Shown here: in pieces, positions 26,299-35,129 of the stretch
How positions within the stretch are numbered: the stretch's first letter is position 1
How the letters are laid out: each line of letters opens with the position of its first letter
NCBI RefSeq assembly: GCF_002149965.1
Contig: NZ_MSQB01000020.1
Coordinates: forward strand, 11,439-75,438
Length of the DNA stretch: 64,000 nt
Origin: Novosphingobium panipatense
GTDB taxonomy: Bacteria; Pseudomonadota; Alphaproteobacteria; Sphingomonadales; Sphingomonadaceae
Direction of reading: 5' to 3'
Notes under the pieces: generated by a model
What the model saw: the letters and a program-made list of their open reading frames with translations, nothing else
Told to the model about the DNA's origin: nothing
Databases searched by the model: none
Made by a program: the position numbers and the translations under genes

Positions 26299-27228
26299 AT
26301 GGGGCCAGCCATCATGACGACAACGAGTCCCTCCCAAGCCGCATCCCTGCCTGCCGACTGGCGCGATCTTCTTGCGCTGACCAAGCCGCGGGTGATGAGT
26401 CTTGTCATCTTTACCGGCCTTTGCGGCCTGCTTGCCGCGCCCGAGCGGATCAATCCGGTCATCGCCTTCACCGCGATCCTGTGCATCGCCATGGGTGCGG
26501 GCGGCGCCGCCGCGCTCAACCAGTGGTGGGAGGCCGATCTCGACGCCGGGATGAAGCGCACCGCCGGACGCCCCCTGCCGCAGGGCCGCCTCGACCGCAC
26601 CACCGCGCGCGACTTTGCGGGCGTGCTCTGCGCGGTCTCGGTGTTCCTGATGGGCTTCGCGGTCGGCTGGCTGCCCGCTGCGATCCTGGCGATCTCGATC
26701 ATCTACTATGCCGTGATCTACACGATCTGGCTGAAGCCGCGCACGCCGCAGAACATCGTCATCGGCGGCGGCGCCGGGGCCTTCCCGCCGCTGATCGGCT
26801 GGGTCGCGGTGACCGGCCACGTCTCGCTCATGCCGGTCCTGCTCTTCGCGATCATCTTCTTCTGGACGCCGCCGCACTTCTGGGCGCTCGCGCTCTTCGT
26901 GAAGAGCGACTACGCCAAAGTCGGCATCCCGATGATGCCGGTGGTCGCGGGCGAGAAGGCTACCCGCCAGCAGATCCTGATCTATGCCGTGCTGCTGCTG
27001 GCGCTTTCGGTGCTGCCCTGGTGGATCGGCGGAACCGGCGCGATCTACGGCATTTCGGCGATCCTGCTGTCCTCGCTTTTCCTGGCGCTCTCGATCCGTG
27101 TCGGCCTGCGTCGCCGCAGCGGAGCGGACGACAGCATGAAGCCGGAAAAGCAGCTTTTCGGTTATTCGGTGCTCTACCTCTTCGCACTCTTCGCCGTGCT
27201 GGTGGTGGATCGCTTCATCGTCCTCTGA
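26299..27228 (+). CDS. ctaB: protoheme IX farnesyltransferase (heme O synthase)
   Basis: A roughly 309-residue UbiA-superfamily membrane protein that farnesylates heme b to heme o on the way to heme a. The first Asp-rich motif is [15 protein letters not shown] and the second region includes [11 protein letters not shown] and [11 protein letters not shown]. Seven to nine transmembrane helices are evident. ATG at 26299 has an AAGGGGGCAGG-type site upstream; ATG at 26314 is an alternative. It lies between coxA and ctaG in the oxidase operon. Confidence 0.95.
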   Translation: MGPAIMTTTSPSQAASLPADWRDLLALTKPRVMSLVIFTGLCGLLAAPERINPVIAFTAILCIAMGAGGAAALNQWWEADLDAGMKRTAGRPLPQGRLDRTTARDFAGVLCAVSVFLMGFAVGWLPAAILAISIIYYAVIYTIWLKPRTPQNIVIGGGAGAFPPLIGWVAVTGHVSLMPVLLFAIIFFWTPPHFWALALFVKSDYAKVGIPMMPVVAGEKATRQQILIYAVLLLALSVLPWWIGGTGAIYGISAILLSSLFLALSIRVGLRRRSGADDSMKPEKQLFGYSVLYLFALFAVLVVDRFIVL

Positions 27229-27239
27229 GGGATCGAAGC

Positions 27240-27371
27240 ATGAAAGACGTCCAGCAACCCGACCCCCGCACCCCGGAAGAGATTCGCCGCAGTCGCAACC
27301 GGGTGCTGGCGCTCAGCCTGGCGGCTTTCGTGGTTCTGGTGTTCTTGATCTCCATCGCGAAGATGAGCTGA
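27240..27371 (+). CDS. 43-residue single-pass membrane protein of the oxidase operon
   Basis: A very short gene between ctaB and ctaG. Residues 1-20 are polar and charged (KDVQQPDPRTPEEIRRSRNR), followed by one transmembrane helix and a short MS end. It starts 11 bases after ctaB, and its TGA overlaps the ctaG ATG, which argues strongly for translation. Small membrane proteins at this position are common in alphaproteobacterial oxidase operons and are taken to be assembly or stabilising factors, but the role here is inferred. Confidence 0.8.
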   Translation: MKDVQQPDPRTPEEIRRSRNRVLALSLAAFVVLVFLISIAKMS

Positions 27372-28003
27372 TGGTCCAGGCTGCCGCTTCCGAAGCCGCC
27401 CCCTCCGAAGCTGCCGCCTCGCTTACCGAAGGCCGTCGCAGCAACCGGCGGGTCGGTTTGATCGCCCTGTCGATGGCTTTGCTGATGTTGGGCCTCGGTT
27501 ACGCTTCGGTTCCGCTCTACCGCATCTTCTGTCAGGTGACCGGTTACGGCGGCACCACCCAGCGCGCCGACGAGACCAAGGCGGCGGGTGTGCAGGTGAC
27601 CGACAGGACGATGTCGATCCGTTTCGACGCCAATGTCGAACGCGGCATGCCGTGGCAGTTCAAGCCGCTCCAGCGCACCGACACGGTGACCATCGGCGAG
27701 CGCGACATGGCGCTTTTCTGGGCCAAGAACGATTCGGACAAGGTGATCACCGGCACTGCGAGCTTCAATGTCGAGCCCGAGCAGGCCGCGCGCTACTTCA
27801 ACAAGATCCAGTGTTTCTGCTTTACCGAACAGACGCTCCAGCCGGGCGAGGCGGTGAAGATGCCGGTAATCTACTACGTCGATCCGGCGATCCTGAACGA
27901 TCCCGACAACAAGGACGTCGAGCAGATCACGCTGAGCTACACCTTCCACGTCACCAGCGTTTCGGACGCAAAGACACTGGACCACAGCCGAACGGGCGGT
28001 TAA
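27371..28003 (+). CDS. ctaG: cytochrome c oxidase assembly protein CtaG (Cox11)
   Basis: A 210-residue copper chaperone that delivers copper to the CuB site of subunit I. It has one N-terminal transmembrane helix (about residues 28-50) followed by YRIFCQVTGYGG and the periplasmic beta domain with the copper-binding pair in IQCFCFTEQ. The start overlaps the small membrane gene as TGATG. The N-terminal 20 residues are Ala/Glu/Ser-rich. Confidence 0.96.
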   Translation: MVQAAASEAAPSEAAASLTEGRRSNRRVGLIALSMALLMLGLGYASVPLYRIFCQVTGYGGTTQRADETKAAGVQVTDRTMSIRFDANVERGMPWQFKPLQRTDTVTIGERDMALFWAKNDSDKVITGTASFNVEPEQAARYFNKIQCFCFTEQTLQPGEAVKMPVIYYVDPAILNDPDNKDVEQITLSYTFHVTSVSDAKTLDHSRTGG

Positions 28004-28090
28004 GTCCCGGTACGGGATACAAATCACGGGGGGAGCATTACCCCACCGGACGAATCGAACACGGAAGTCGAGAACGGGGACGAAGGCACC

Positions 28091-28912
28091 ATGGCCGGTA
28101 CAAAGAATCACGATTATCACATTCTTCCGCCGGACATCGCACCGCTGGCCACGACCATCGGCGCCCTGACCTTCACCTCGGGCATGGTCCTGTTTATGCA
28201 CGACATGGCGGGCGGAAAGTTCGTGCCGTGGCTGGGCCTCGCCATCCTGATCGCCTCGATGTTCATGTGGTTCTCCAAGATCATCAAGGAAGCGCACGCC
28301 GGCGATCACACCCCGGTGGTGCAGCTGCACCAGCGCTACGGGATGATCCTGTTCATCGCTTCGGAAGTGATGTTCTTCGTCGGCTGGTTCTGGGCCTTCT
28401 TCGATTTCTCGCTGTTCCCTTCGACCCTGGCCGAAGCGGTCGGCGGGCAATGGCCGCCCAAGGCGGTCGAGGCGGTGATGGACCCCTTCGACCTGCCGCT
28501 GCTCAACACGCTGATCCTGCTCTGCTCGGGCACCACCGTCACCTGGGCGCATCATTCGCTGATCCACGGCGATCGTGACGGGCTGAAGAAAGGCCTCTGG
28601 GCGACGATCCTGCTGGGCGTGCTGTTCTCGTGCATCCAGGCCTATGAATATATTCACGCGCCGTTCCCCTTCGGCCAGAACACTTACGGTTCGGCCTTCT
28701 ACATGGCGACGGGCTTCCACGGCTTCCACGTCATCGTCGGCACGATCATGCTGATCGTCTGCCTGAAGCGCGCCTACAACGGCGATTTCACGCCGCGCCA
28801 GCACTTCGGCTTCGAAGCGGCAGCCTGGTACTGGCACTTCGTCGACGTCGTCTGGCTGTTCCTGTTCATGGCCGTCTACGTCTGGGGCGGCTGGGGCTAT
28901 CCGACGCACTGA
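28091..28912 (+). CDS. coxC: cytochrome c oxidase subunit III
   Basis: A 273-residue membrane protein with seven helices. Diagnostic stretches are FIASEVMFFVGWFWAFF, WAHHSLIHGDRDG and HFVDVVWLFLF near the C-terminus. Subunit III stabilises proton pumping by the aa3 oxidase. An 87-base spacer separates it from ctaG, longer than elsewhere in the operon. Confidence 0.97.
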   Translation: MAGTKNHDYHILPPDIAPLATTIGALTFTSGMVLFMHDMAGGKFVPWLGLAILIASMFMWFSKIIKEAHAGDHTPVVQLHQRYGMILFIASEVMFFVGWFWAFFDFSLFPSTLAEAVGGQWPPKAVEAVMDPFDLPLLNTLILLCSGTTVTWAHHSLIHGDRDGLKKGLWATILLGVLFSCIQAYEYIHAPFPFGQNTYGSAFYMATGFHGFHVIVGTIMLIVCLKRAYNGDFTPRQHFGFEAAAWYWHFVDVVWLFLFMAVYVWGGWGYPTH

Positions 28913-29010
28913 CGTTCGGCGGATAAGGGCACTTACCGCCTAAGGTTCGCAAAGAGGGCAGCCGCGCGCCGGTCTGCCCTCTTTCCCGTTGCAGCGCCCG
29001 GGGGATCACC

Positions 29011-29577
29011 ATGCGCCGAATTCCCGTCATCGCCACTGTGCTCGTCCTTGTCGCAGTGGCCGTCATGATCGCGCTTGGCTTCTGGCAGCTTGACCGGCTG
29101 CACCAGAAGGAGGCGCTGCTGGCACACTACGCCGGGGCGCAGCGCCTGACGCAGGAAGTGGACTGGCCGCGCGACGCCCGTGGGCAGGAAGACCTGCTCT
29201 ATCGCCATGCCCGGCTCGACTGCGTGGCCGTCACCGACCATTCGAGCATCGCCGGACGCAATGCCAAGGGCGAATCGGGCGCGGCGCAAACCGCCGACTG
29301 CACCCTGGCGGACGGGACGAGGGCGCGCGTCGTGCTCGGCTGGTCGCGGCTGCCGATGGCGGCGGGCGGGTGGCCGGGCGGCGAAGTCCACGGCGTGATC
29401 GCGCCGGGGCCAAGGCTCGTCGCCTCGCCGCCGCTCGCGGGGCTGGACGCCAATGCCGTTCCCGATCCGGCCGACATTCCCAACAACCACTTCGCCTATG
29501 CCGTGCAGTGGTTCATCTTCGCGGCCATGGCCCTGGTGATCTACGCGCTAGCGGTAATCAAGCGGAACAGGGCATGA
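29011..29577 (+). CDS. SURF1 family cytochrome oxidase assembly protein
   Basis: A 188-residue protein with an N-terminal and a C-terminal transmembrane helix, the topology of SURF1/Shy1, which supports heme a insertion into subunit I. The family motif GFWQLDRLHQKEALL directly follows the first helix, and the YAVQWFIFAAMAL segment forms the last one. It is somewhat shorter than typical SURF1. It ends the oxidase operon, 98 bases after coxC. Confidence 0.85.
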   Translation: MRRIPVIATVLVLVAVAVMIALGFWQLDRLHQKEALLAHYAGAQRLTQEVDWPRDARGQEDLLYRHARLDCVAVTDHSSIAGRNAKGESGAAQTADCTLADGTRARVVLGWSRLPMAAGGWPGGEVHGVIAPGPRLVASPPLAGLDANAVPDPADIPNNHFAYAVQWFIFAAMALVIYALAVIKRNRA

Positions 29578-29703
29578 GCGCAAATCCAGCACTCTGGCCA
29601 GCACTCCGGCCGGCATTTCACTTCGCAGGGCTTTAGGAATTGTTCTCGCCAAACCCCAACGACAGGCTTTTCATTTCGCGCCCCTGCGGCTAACCGCGCC
29701 TCC

Positions 29704-31104
29704 ATGGACTATATCAGCACCCGCGGCAGCGCACCGGCGCTCGATTTCGAAGGCGCCACGCTCGCCGGACTCGCTTCGGACGGCGGCCTTTACGTGCCGC
29801 GTGAGTGGCCGCGCTTCTCTGCCGAAGAGATCGCTGCGATGGCAGGGCTGCCCTATGCCGAGCTGGCCGCGAAGATCATGTTCCCCTTCGTCGAAGGCAG
29901 TCTGACCTATGACCGCCTGCTGGAACTGACGACTCAGGCTTATGGCCGCTTCGCACACAAAGCCGTGACGCCGCTGAAGCAGTTGGACGAGCAGCAGTGG
30001 GTGCTGGAGCTGTTCCACGGCCCCACGCTGGCCTTCAAGGACGTGGCGCTGCAACTGCTGGGCCTGCTGTTCGAGGAATTCCTCGGCCGATCGGAGCGTA
30101 ACCTGACCATCGTCGGTGCCACTTCGGGCGATACCGGTTCGGCCGCGATCGACGCGGTGGCGGGCCGTGCCAAGGTCGATATCTTCATGCTGCACCCCAA
30201 GGGCCGCGTGTCCGACGTGCAGCGCCGCCAGATGACCACGGTGCTGGCGCCCAACGTCCACAACATCGCCATCGACGGCTCGTTCGACGACGCGCAGGCC
30301 ACCGTGAAGCGCATGTTCAACGACAAGGCGATGACCGACCGCTTCGCCATCGGTGCGGTGAACTCGATCAACTGGGCGCGCCTGATGGCCCAGGTGGTCT
30401 ACTACTTCGCCGCCGCGCTCCAACTGGGCGCGCCGCATCGCAAGGTCGCCTTCTCGGTGCCGACCGGCAACTTCGGCGACGTCTTCGCGGGTTACGTCGC
30501 CGCGCAGATGGGCCTGCCGATCGAGAAGCTGATCGTCGCCACCAACGTCAACGACATCCTCCACCGCGCGCTGGCCGAAGGCGACTACTCGCAGGGCACC
30601 GTCACGCCGACCGCCGCGCCTTCGATGGACATTCAGGTTTCGTCCAACTTCGAACGCCTGCTGTTCGACCTGAACGGCCGCGACGGCAAGGCGCTGGCCG
30701 AACAGATGGCCGGGTTCGAAGCCAGCAAGGCCATGCAGCTTACCAACGCGCAGCGTGAAGGCGCTGCCGCACTGTTCTCCTCCGCCCGCACCGATGCCGA
30801 CGAGATGTCGCAGGCCATCCGCTGGGCCTGGGAGAACTGCGGCGAACTGATCGATCCGCACACCGCTTGCGGCCTCTTCGCCGCGCGCACGGCCGGAATT
30901 GACGCGAGCATCCCGGTCGTCACGCTCGCCACCGCGCATCCCGCCAAGTTCCCGGACGCCGTCGAACGCGCCACCGGCCAGCGCTCCGGCCTGCCCGCGC
31001 GCGTCGGCGACTTGTTCGAGCGTGAGGAAAAGTGTGTCGAACTGACCGGCGACTACGAATCGATCGCCAGTTTCGTGGCCCAGCACGCGAGCCCGAAGAT
31101 CTGA
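29704..31104 (+). CDS. thrC: threonine synthase
   Basis: A 466-residue PLP-dependent enzyme converting O-phosphohomoserine to threonine. The N-terminal YISTRGSAP is typical; the PLP lysine lies in TLAFKDVALQLLG near residue 110, and the phosphate-binding GATSGDTGSAAI is near residue 139. Length matches the longer bacterial and fungal class. Its TGA overlaps the ATG of the methyltransferase gene. The 125 bases upstream show no recognisable leader peptide or riboswitch. Confidence 0.97.
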   Translation: MDYISTRGSAPALDFEGATLAGLASDGGLYVPREWPRFSAEEIAAMAGLPYAELAAKIMFPFVEGSLTYDRLLELTTQAYGRFAHKAVTPLKQLDEQQWVLELFHGPTLAFKDVALQLLGLLFEEFLGRSERNLTIVGATSGDTGSAAIDAVAGRAKVDIFMLHPKGRVSDVQRRQMTTVLAPNVHNIAIDGSFDDAQATVKRMFNDKAMTDRFAIGAVNSINWARLMAQVVYYFAAALQLGAPHRKVAFSVPTGNFGDVFAGYVAAQMGLPIEKLIVATNVNDILHRALAEGDYSQGTVTPTAAPSMDIQVSSNFERLLFDLNGRDGKALAEQMAGFEASKAMQLTNAQREGAAALFSSARTDADEMSQAIRWAWENCGELIDPHTACGLFAARTAGIDASIPVVTLATAHPAKFPDAVERATGQRSGLPARVGDLFEREEKCVELTGDYESIASFVAQHASPKI

Positions 31105-32015
31105 TGGCACGCCTGGAAACCCAACCCGTGATCCTCGCCGGAGAGGGCTGGGACGATTACGGCCTTGTCGATTCGGGCCACGGCCGCAAGCTGGAGCGCT
31201 ACGGCGATTACCGCTTCGTGCGCCCCGAACCGCAGGCGATGTGGACGCCGCGCCTCGAAAACTGGGATGCGCACGGTGAATTCGTGCCCGGATCGGACGA
31301 GGACGGCGGCGGCAGGTGGCTGTTCGACAAGCCGGTGCCGCGCGAAGGCTGGCCGCTGGCGTGGAACGAAGTCAGCTTCACCGCGCAGTGTACGCCGTTC
31401 CGCCATCTCGGCTTCTTCCCGGACATGGCGCCGGTGTGGGACTGGATGCGCGAGATGCTCGCGGGCAAGAGCGACGCCAATACCCTGAACCTGTTCGGCT
31501 ATACCGGCGTCGGCACGCTGGCGCTTTCGGCGCACGGCCCGGTCACGCATGTCGATGCCTCGAAGAAGTCGGTCGGTCAGGCGCGTGAGAACGCGGCACT
31601 GGCCGGGCTGGAGGATCGCCCGGTCCGCTGGCTGATCGACGATGCCGCCAAGTTCGCCGCGCGCGAAGTGCGCCGGGGCAAGCGCTATGACGGCATCATC
31701 CTCGATCCGCCCAAGTTCGGCCGCGGCCCTACCGGCGAGACCTGGCGTCTGGAGGAGAACCTCCCCGGCCTGCTCGCCGATTGCCGCCAGCTTCTGGACG
31801 GCGACAGCAAGTTCCTGTTCCTCACCGTCTATGCCGTGCGCATGTCCTCGCTGGCGCTGGCCGGTCTGATGGAAGAGCTGTTCCGCGATCTGCCCGGCAC
31901 CATCGAGCATGGCGACCTTTCCGTCCGCGAAGATGTCCTTCGACAGGCTCAGGATGAGCGGGAAGGCCGCCTGCTGCCGACGGCAATCTTCGCGCGCTGG
32001 CGCAATAACGGCTAA
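31104..32015 (+). CDS. class I SAM-dependent methyltransferase, RlmI-like
   Basis: A 303-residue methyltransferase with the SAM motif NLFGYTGVGTLALS near residue 132 and the catalytic-loop motif ILDPPKFGRG near residue 198, as in RlmI/RlmK-type 23S rRNA cytosine methyltransferases. It lacks an obvious PUA domain; the first 110 residues are a distinct N-terminal region. Near the C-terminus a dispersed palindromic repeat is embedded in the frame and encodes LRQAQDERE. It starts within the thrC stop codon. Confidence 0.85.
   Translation: MARLETQPVILAGEGWDDYGLVDSGHGRKLERYGDYRFVRPEPQAMWTPRLENWDAHGEFVPGSDEDGGGRWLFDKPVPREGWPLAWNEVSFTAQCTPFRHLGFFPDMAPVWDWMREMLAGKSDANTLNLFGYTGVGTLALSAHGPVTHVDASKKSVGQARENAALAGLEDRPVRWLIDDAAKFAAREVRRGKRYDGIILDPPKFGRGPTGETWRLEENLPGLLADCRQLLDGDSKFLFLTVYAVRMSSLALAGLMEELFRDLPGTIEHGDLSVREDVLRQAQDEREGRLLPTAIFARWRNNG
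31937..31962. repeat. CTTCGACAGGCTCAGGATGAGC repeat inside a coding sequence
   Basis: This is one arm of the same inverted-repeat type that occurs as a pair at 54575-54655. Here it lies in the methyltransferase gene and is translated in frame as VLRQAQDERE; the opposite register of the plus strand gives SFDRLRMSG. It looks like a repeat insertion that the host protein tolerates near its C-terminus. Confidence 0.75.
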
Positions 32016-32025
32016 GGCGCGCTCC

Positions 32026-32397
32026 ATGACCGATTCGCTCCTTCTCGAAGTCGCCGATTTCGAACACGACGTTCTCACCGGGATCTACTCGGAAGAGACC
32101 GGCAAGCCGCAGCCGCTGCGCTTCACCATCCAGGTCTCGATGAAGCCGATCGAGCGCTACACGCCCGATACGCCGCTGACCGAGAGCAAGAACTACATGG
32201 ACCTCAAGTTCGCGGCCAGCGAAGCTCTGCCGCAGGGCGTCCATTTCAAGCTGATCGAAGCCGTGGCCGATCACGTCTGCGAGACGCTGTTCCTGCAGGA
32301 CGCGCGAATCACGGCAGTGACGGTGAAGATCGTAAAGCTCGCCATTGCCGAAGCGGGCGAGAAGATCGGCATCACGCTCACCCGGCAGCGCCGCTAA
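32026..32397 (+). CDS. folB: dihydroneopterin aldolase family protein
   Basis: A 123-residue protein of the FolB fold. It opens with LLLEVADFEHDVLTGIYSEE, corresponding to the FolB N-terminus where a Glu follows the GI/GV turn, and has DLKFAASEALPQGVHFKLIEAVADHVCETL for the central helix pair. FolB cleaves dihydroneopterin in folate synthesis. Identity to classical FolB is modest, so another tunnelling-fold activity is possible. It is 10 bases after the methyltransferase. Confidence 0.75.
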   Translation: MTDSLLLEVADFEHDVLTGIYSEETGKPQPLRFTIQVSMKPIERYTPDTPLTESKNYMDLKFAASEALPQGVHFKLIEAVADHVCETLFLQDARITAVTVKIVKLAIAEAGEKIGITLTRQRR

Positions 32398-32400
32398 ACC

Positions 32401-32739
32401 ATGATCCTGCGCGTCGGGCCACTGGCGGACAATCCGCTCGATGCCGCGGCGCGGTTCCATGCCGAAGTCCTTCCCGAAGCGCGCGCCGTACTGGCGAGGG
32501 GCAGCGACCTGACGCTGGTTTTCCCAGCCGCCGCCCGCGATCATCGCGGCTGGCGGCTGGCGGCGGTGCAGGAACTGGCCCGCCAGTACGCACCCTTGCG
32601 CGTCAATGCCCTCTCGGGTGCGGAAGCAGCGGGGGTGGCCGCCACCGCCGAATGGCTGGCAGGCGCGGAAAGCATCACCGGCCAATACCTTCGTCTTGAT
32701 GAAATCGGTGCGGGGAGCGTAGTATCGCCGCAGCAATGA
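32401..32739 (+). CDS. hypothetical protein, possibly a Rossmann-like fold
   Basis: I do not recognise this 112-residue protein with certainty. It has alternating strand and helix segments (MILRVGPLADNPL, DLTLVFPAA, AVQELARQYAPLRVNAL) that resemble a minimal Rossmann-type domain without a nucleotide-binding glycine motif. It starts three bases after folB and its TGA overlaps the moaA ATG, so it is a genuine member of this transcription unit. A role in pterin or molybdopterin metabolism is inferred from position only. Confidence 0.7.
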   Translation: MILRVGPLADNPLDAAARFHAEVLPEARAVLARGSDLTLVFPAAARDHRGWRLAAVQELARQYAPLRVNALSGAEAAGVAATAEWLAGAESITGQYLRLDEIGAGSVVSPQQ

Positions 32740-33740
32740 GCATCGCTTCGCCTCTCGTGGACCAGTTCCGCCGCCGCATCACCTATTTGCGGCTTTCGGT
32801 GACGGATCGGTGCGACTTGCGCTGTGCCTATTGCATGCCGGAACGCATGACCTTCCTGCCCAGGAAGGACGTGCTGAGCCTGGACGAGCTGCACGAACTG
32901 TCGCTGGGCTTCATCGCGCGCGGGGTCACCAAGCTGCGCCTGACCGGGGGCGAACCGCTGGTCAGGCGGGACATGATCGAGCTGGTGCAGGCGCTGGGCC
33001 GCAAGCTGGGCCACGGCCTGGAGGAACTGACCCTCACCACCAACGGCACCCGGCTGGCCGAGTTCGCGGACGATCTGGCGGCGGCGGGCGTGAAGCGAAT
33101 CAATGTCTCGCTCGATACGCTGGACCGCGAAACCTTCCACCGGATCACCCGGCGCGATTCGCTGCCGCAGGTTCTGGAAGGCCTCTCGGCGGCGAAGGCG
33201 GCCGGAATCCGGGTCAAGCTGAACACGGTGGCGCTGGAAGGGATCAACCGGGCGGACATTCCCGATATCGTCGGCTGGGCGCATGGACAGGATTTTGACG
33301 CGACGCTGATAGAGGTCATGCCGCTGGGCGAAGTGGAGGAAGATCGCTTCGATCATTACCTGCCGCTTTCGCAGGTTCGCGATGATCTCGAACGGCGCTG
33401 GACGCTTCGGCCCAGCGATCACCGCACCGGCGGCCCGGCCCGTTATTTCGACGTGGCGGAAACGGGCGGCAGGCTGGGGCTGATCACCCCGCTCACCCAG
33501 AACTTCTGCGAAGGCTGCAATCGCCTGCGGGTCACCGCGACCGGGCAGCTTTTTGCCTGTCTCGGCGGAAACGAACAAGTGGACCTGCGCGCCGCGCTGC
33601 GCAGCGAAAAGCCTGCCGCCGCGCTCGATGCCGCGCTTGATACCGCGATGCGGATCAAGCCGGAGCGGCATCATTTCGCCATCGACCGGCGCGGCGCGGC
33701 TCCGGCTCTGCCGCGGCACATGTCGATGACCGGGGGCTGA
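32736..33740 (+). CDS. moaA: GTP 3',8-cyclase
   Basis: A 334-residue radical SAM enzyme that starts molybdenum cofactor synthesis by rearranging GTP. The N-terminal [4Fe-4S] motif is in DRCDLRCAYCMPE (Cys residues spaced 3 and 2), the C-terminal cluster is in FCEGCNRLRVTATGQLFACL, and the protein ends in the GG tail typical of MoaA. The start overlaps the upstream stop as ATGA. Confidence 0.97.
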   Translation: MSIASPLVDQFRRRITYLRLSVTDRCDLRCAYCMPERMTFLPRKDVLSLDELHELSLGFIARGVTKLRLTGGEPLVRRDMIELVQALGRKLGHGLEELTLTTNGTRLAEFADDLAAAGVKRINVSLDTLDRETFHRITRRDSLPQVLEGLSAAKAAGIRVKLNTVALEGINRADIPDIVGWAHGQDFDATLIEVMPLGEVEEDRFDHYLPLSQVRDDLERRWTLRPSDHRTGGPARYFDVAETGGRLGLITPLTQNFCEGCNRLRVTATGQLFACLGGNEQVDLRAALRSEKPAAALDAALDTAMRIKPERHHFAIDRRGAAPALPRHMSMTGG

Positions 33741-33743
33741 CCC

Positions 33744-33992
33744 ATGGCCCTGCAACTCGTGTTCCTGGGGCGGCTGGAGGATCTGGCCGGAAGCGGCAGC
33801 CGCGAGGTCGCCTTCGCGCCGTCGCTGTCGGCCGTGATCGCGGCGCTGGAGCCGCAGCTTGCCGAAGCCGTCAGCGCACCGCGCATCCGCTATGCCGTGA
33901 ACGGCGCGCTCTTGCCGGGGCAGGGGCATTTCGAAGCAGACCTTCGCGACGGTGACGAACTGGCCTTCCTCCCGCCGGTTTCGGGCGGCTGA
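33744..33992 (+). CDS. moaD: molybdopterin synthase small subunit
   Basis: An 82-residue ubiquitin-like sulfur carrier ending in FLPPVSGG, the C-terminal Gly-Gly that is thiocarboxylated and docks into MoaE. It is three bases after moaA and is followed at once by moaE. Confidence 0.95.
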   Translation: MALQLVFLGRLEDLAGSGSREVAFAPSLSAVIAALEPQLAEAVSAPRIRYAVNGALLPGQGHFEADLRDGDELAFLPPVSGG

Positions 33993-33993
33993 G

Positions 33994-34452
33994 ATGACGG
34001 TGCGGATCCAGCTCCTGACCGAGCCGTTCGACGCGGCGGACACGCTGCGCACTTTCACCGATGCCCTGCCGGAAGCGGGCGGCGTGGTCAGCTTTCTCGG
34101 CCAGGTCCGCGCAGGCGGCGGGCCGGGGGGAGACGTCGAGGCGCTGGAACTGCGCCATTACGAGCCGCTGACTTTGCCCGCGATGCAGGCGCTCGGCGAA
34201 CGCGTGATGGGGCGCTGGACGCTCGACGGCCTGGTCATCGTCCACCGCAGCGGCACGATGCTGCCGGGCGAGCCGATCGTGCTGGTCGCCGCTGCCGCGC
34301 GTCACCGCCGCGATGCCTTTGCGGCGGCCGATTTTACGATGGACCACCTCAAGAGCGAATCGTGGTTCTGGAAACGCGAGAAGGCGGCAGGCGCATGGCG
34401 CTGGATCGAGCCGCGCGAGCAGGACATCGAGGATCTCGCCCGCTGGCTGTGA
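33994..34452 (+). CDS. moaE: molybdopterin synthase large subunit
   Basis: A 152-residue catalytic subunit that transfers sulfur from MoaD to precursor Z. FLGQVRAGG, LELRHYEPLT, VIVHRSGTMLPGE and the lysine-bearing DHLKSESWFWKRE match the family. It starts one base after the moaD stop. The 130 bases after it hold two copies of GCAGGATAAAA but no clear terminator. Confidence 0.95.
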   Translation: MTVRIQLLTEPFDAADTLRTFTDALPEAGGVVSFLGQVRAGGGPGGDVEALELRHYEPLTLPAMQALGERVMGRWTLDGLVIVHRSGTMLPGEPIVLVAAAARHRRDAFAAADFTMDHLKSESWFWKREKAAGAWRWIEPREQDIEDLARWL

Positions 34453-34583
34453 CGCGGGCAGGATAAAAACTGAGGCAGGATAAAAGCGATCCCGCGATCC
34501 GGTTTGACCGGCATCAATTCATCATCGGCGCAAACGGTTCATGAGCGATTCCACAAGGAGATCACGCCTTGGAGGATTGAGCC

Positions 34584-35015
34584 ATGACGCAGCGCCTCGA
34601 TAAGCAGCAACTTCGCGAACTCGCCGTCGCCCACGAAAAGCCGGTGAACGACAGGGCGCCGACCACGGTGGACCGGGGCTTCGGCCTGCCGACGCCGATC
34701 TATGCGGCAACGGTGGCGCTTTACCTCGGTTTCATCGGCGTTATGGCCGTCTCGTTCCTCAACCCGGAACTGGCGATCCCCATGGTGATCTTCGCAGGTT
34801 TCGTGGTCTTCGCGTTCGGACTCGTCGGGTTCTGGACGCGGATGAAGCCCGAAAACGATACCGTGGCGCCGGACTGGGGGCAGTTCCGCGCGCGCGGCAT
34901 CGAGACTTTGAGCGGAAGGCTGACGGCAGGCGAGGCGACCATTCAGGTCCTCATGCTGCCCGTGCTGATCCTGGGATGGGGACTGGCCGTCGCCGTCATC
35001 GTCGCCCTGAGGTGA
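34584..35015 (+). CDS. hypothetical membrane protein, three helices
   Basis: An unrecognised 143-residue protein with a polar N-terminus of about 35 residues and three predicted transmembrane helices at about residues 37-60, 63-88 and 118-142. A strong GGAGGA ribosome-binding site precedes the ATG. It is a stand-alone gene between moaE and a terminator. The function is unknown. Confidence 0.75.
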   Translation: MTQRLDKQQLRELAVAHEKPVNDRAPTTVDRGFGLPTPIYAATVALYLGFIGVMAVSFLNPELAIPMVIFAGFVVFAFGLVGFWTRMKPENDTVAPDWGQFRARGIETLSGRLTAGEATIQVLMLPVLILGWGLAVAVIVALR

Positions 35016-35088
35016 TCACTCGGTGATTATACCTCCCGATCGTTGACCTGGGCCGGGGGGCTTTCAGGTCGGGTCGGTCTGCTTGGAG

Positions 35089-35124
35089 AACCCCTCCCTT
35101 CGCGAGAAGGGAGGGGTTTTATTT
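35089..35124 (+). terminator. intrinsic terminator
   Basis: CCCCTCCCTT and AAGGGAGGGG pair around CGCG and are followed by TTTTATTT, a classic rho-independent stop for the preceding membrane-protein gene. Confidence 0.9.
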
Positions 35125-35129
35125 GTTTG

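Noticed and set aside
24168-26702. An 844-residue minus-strand frame opposite coxA and ctaB
   Set aside because: The coding strand holds unmistakable oxidase genes; the antisense product is His/Asp/Arg-rich without motifs.
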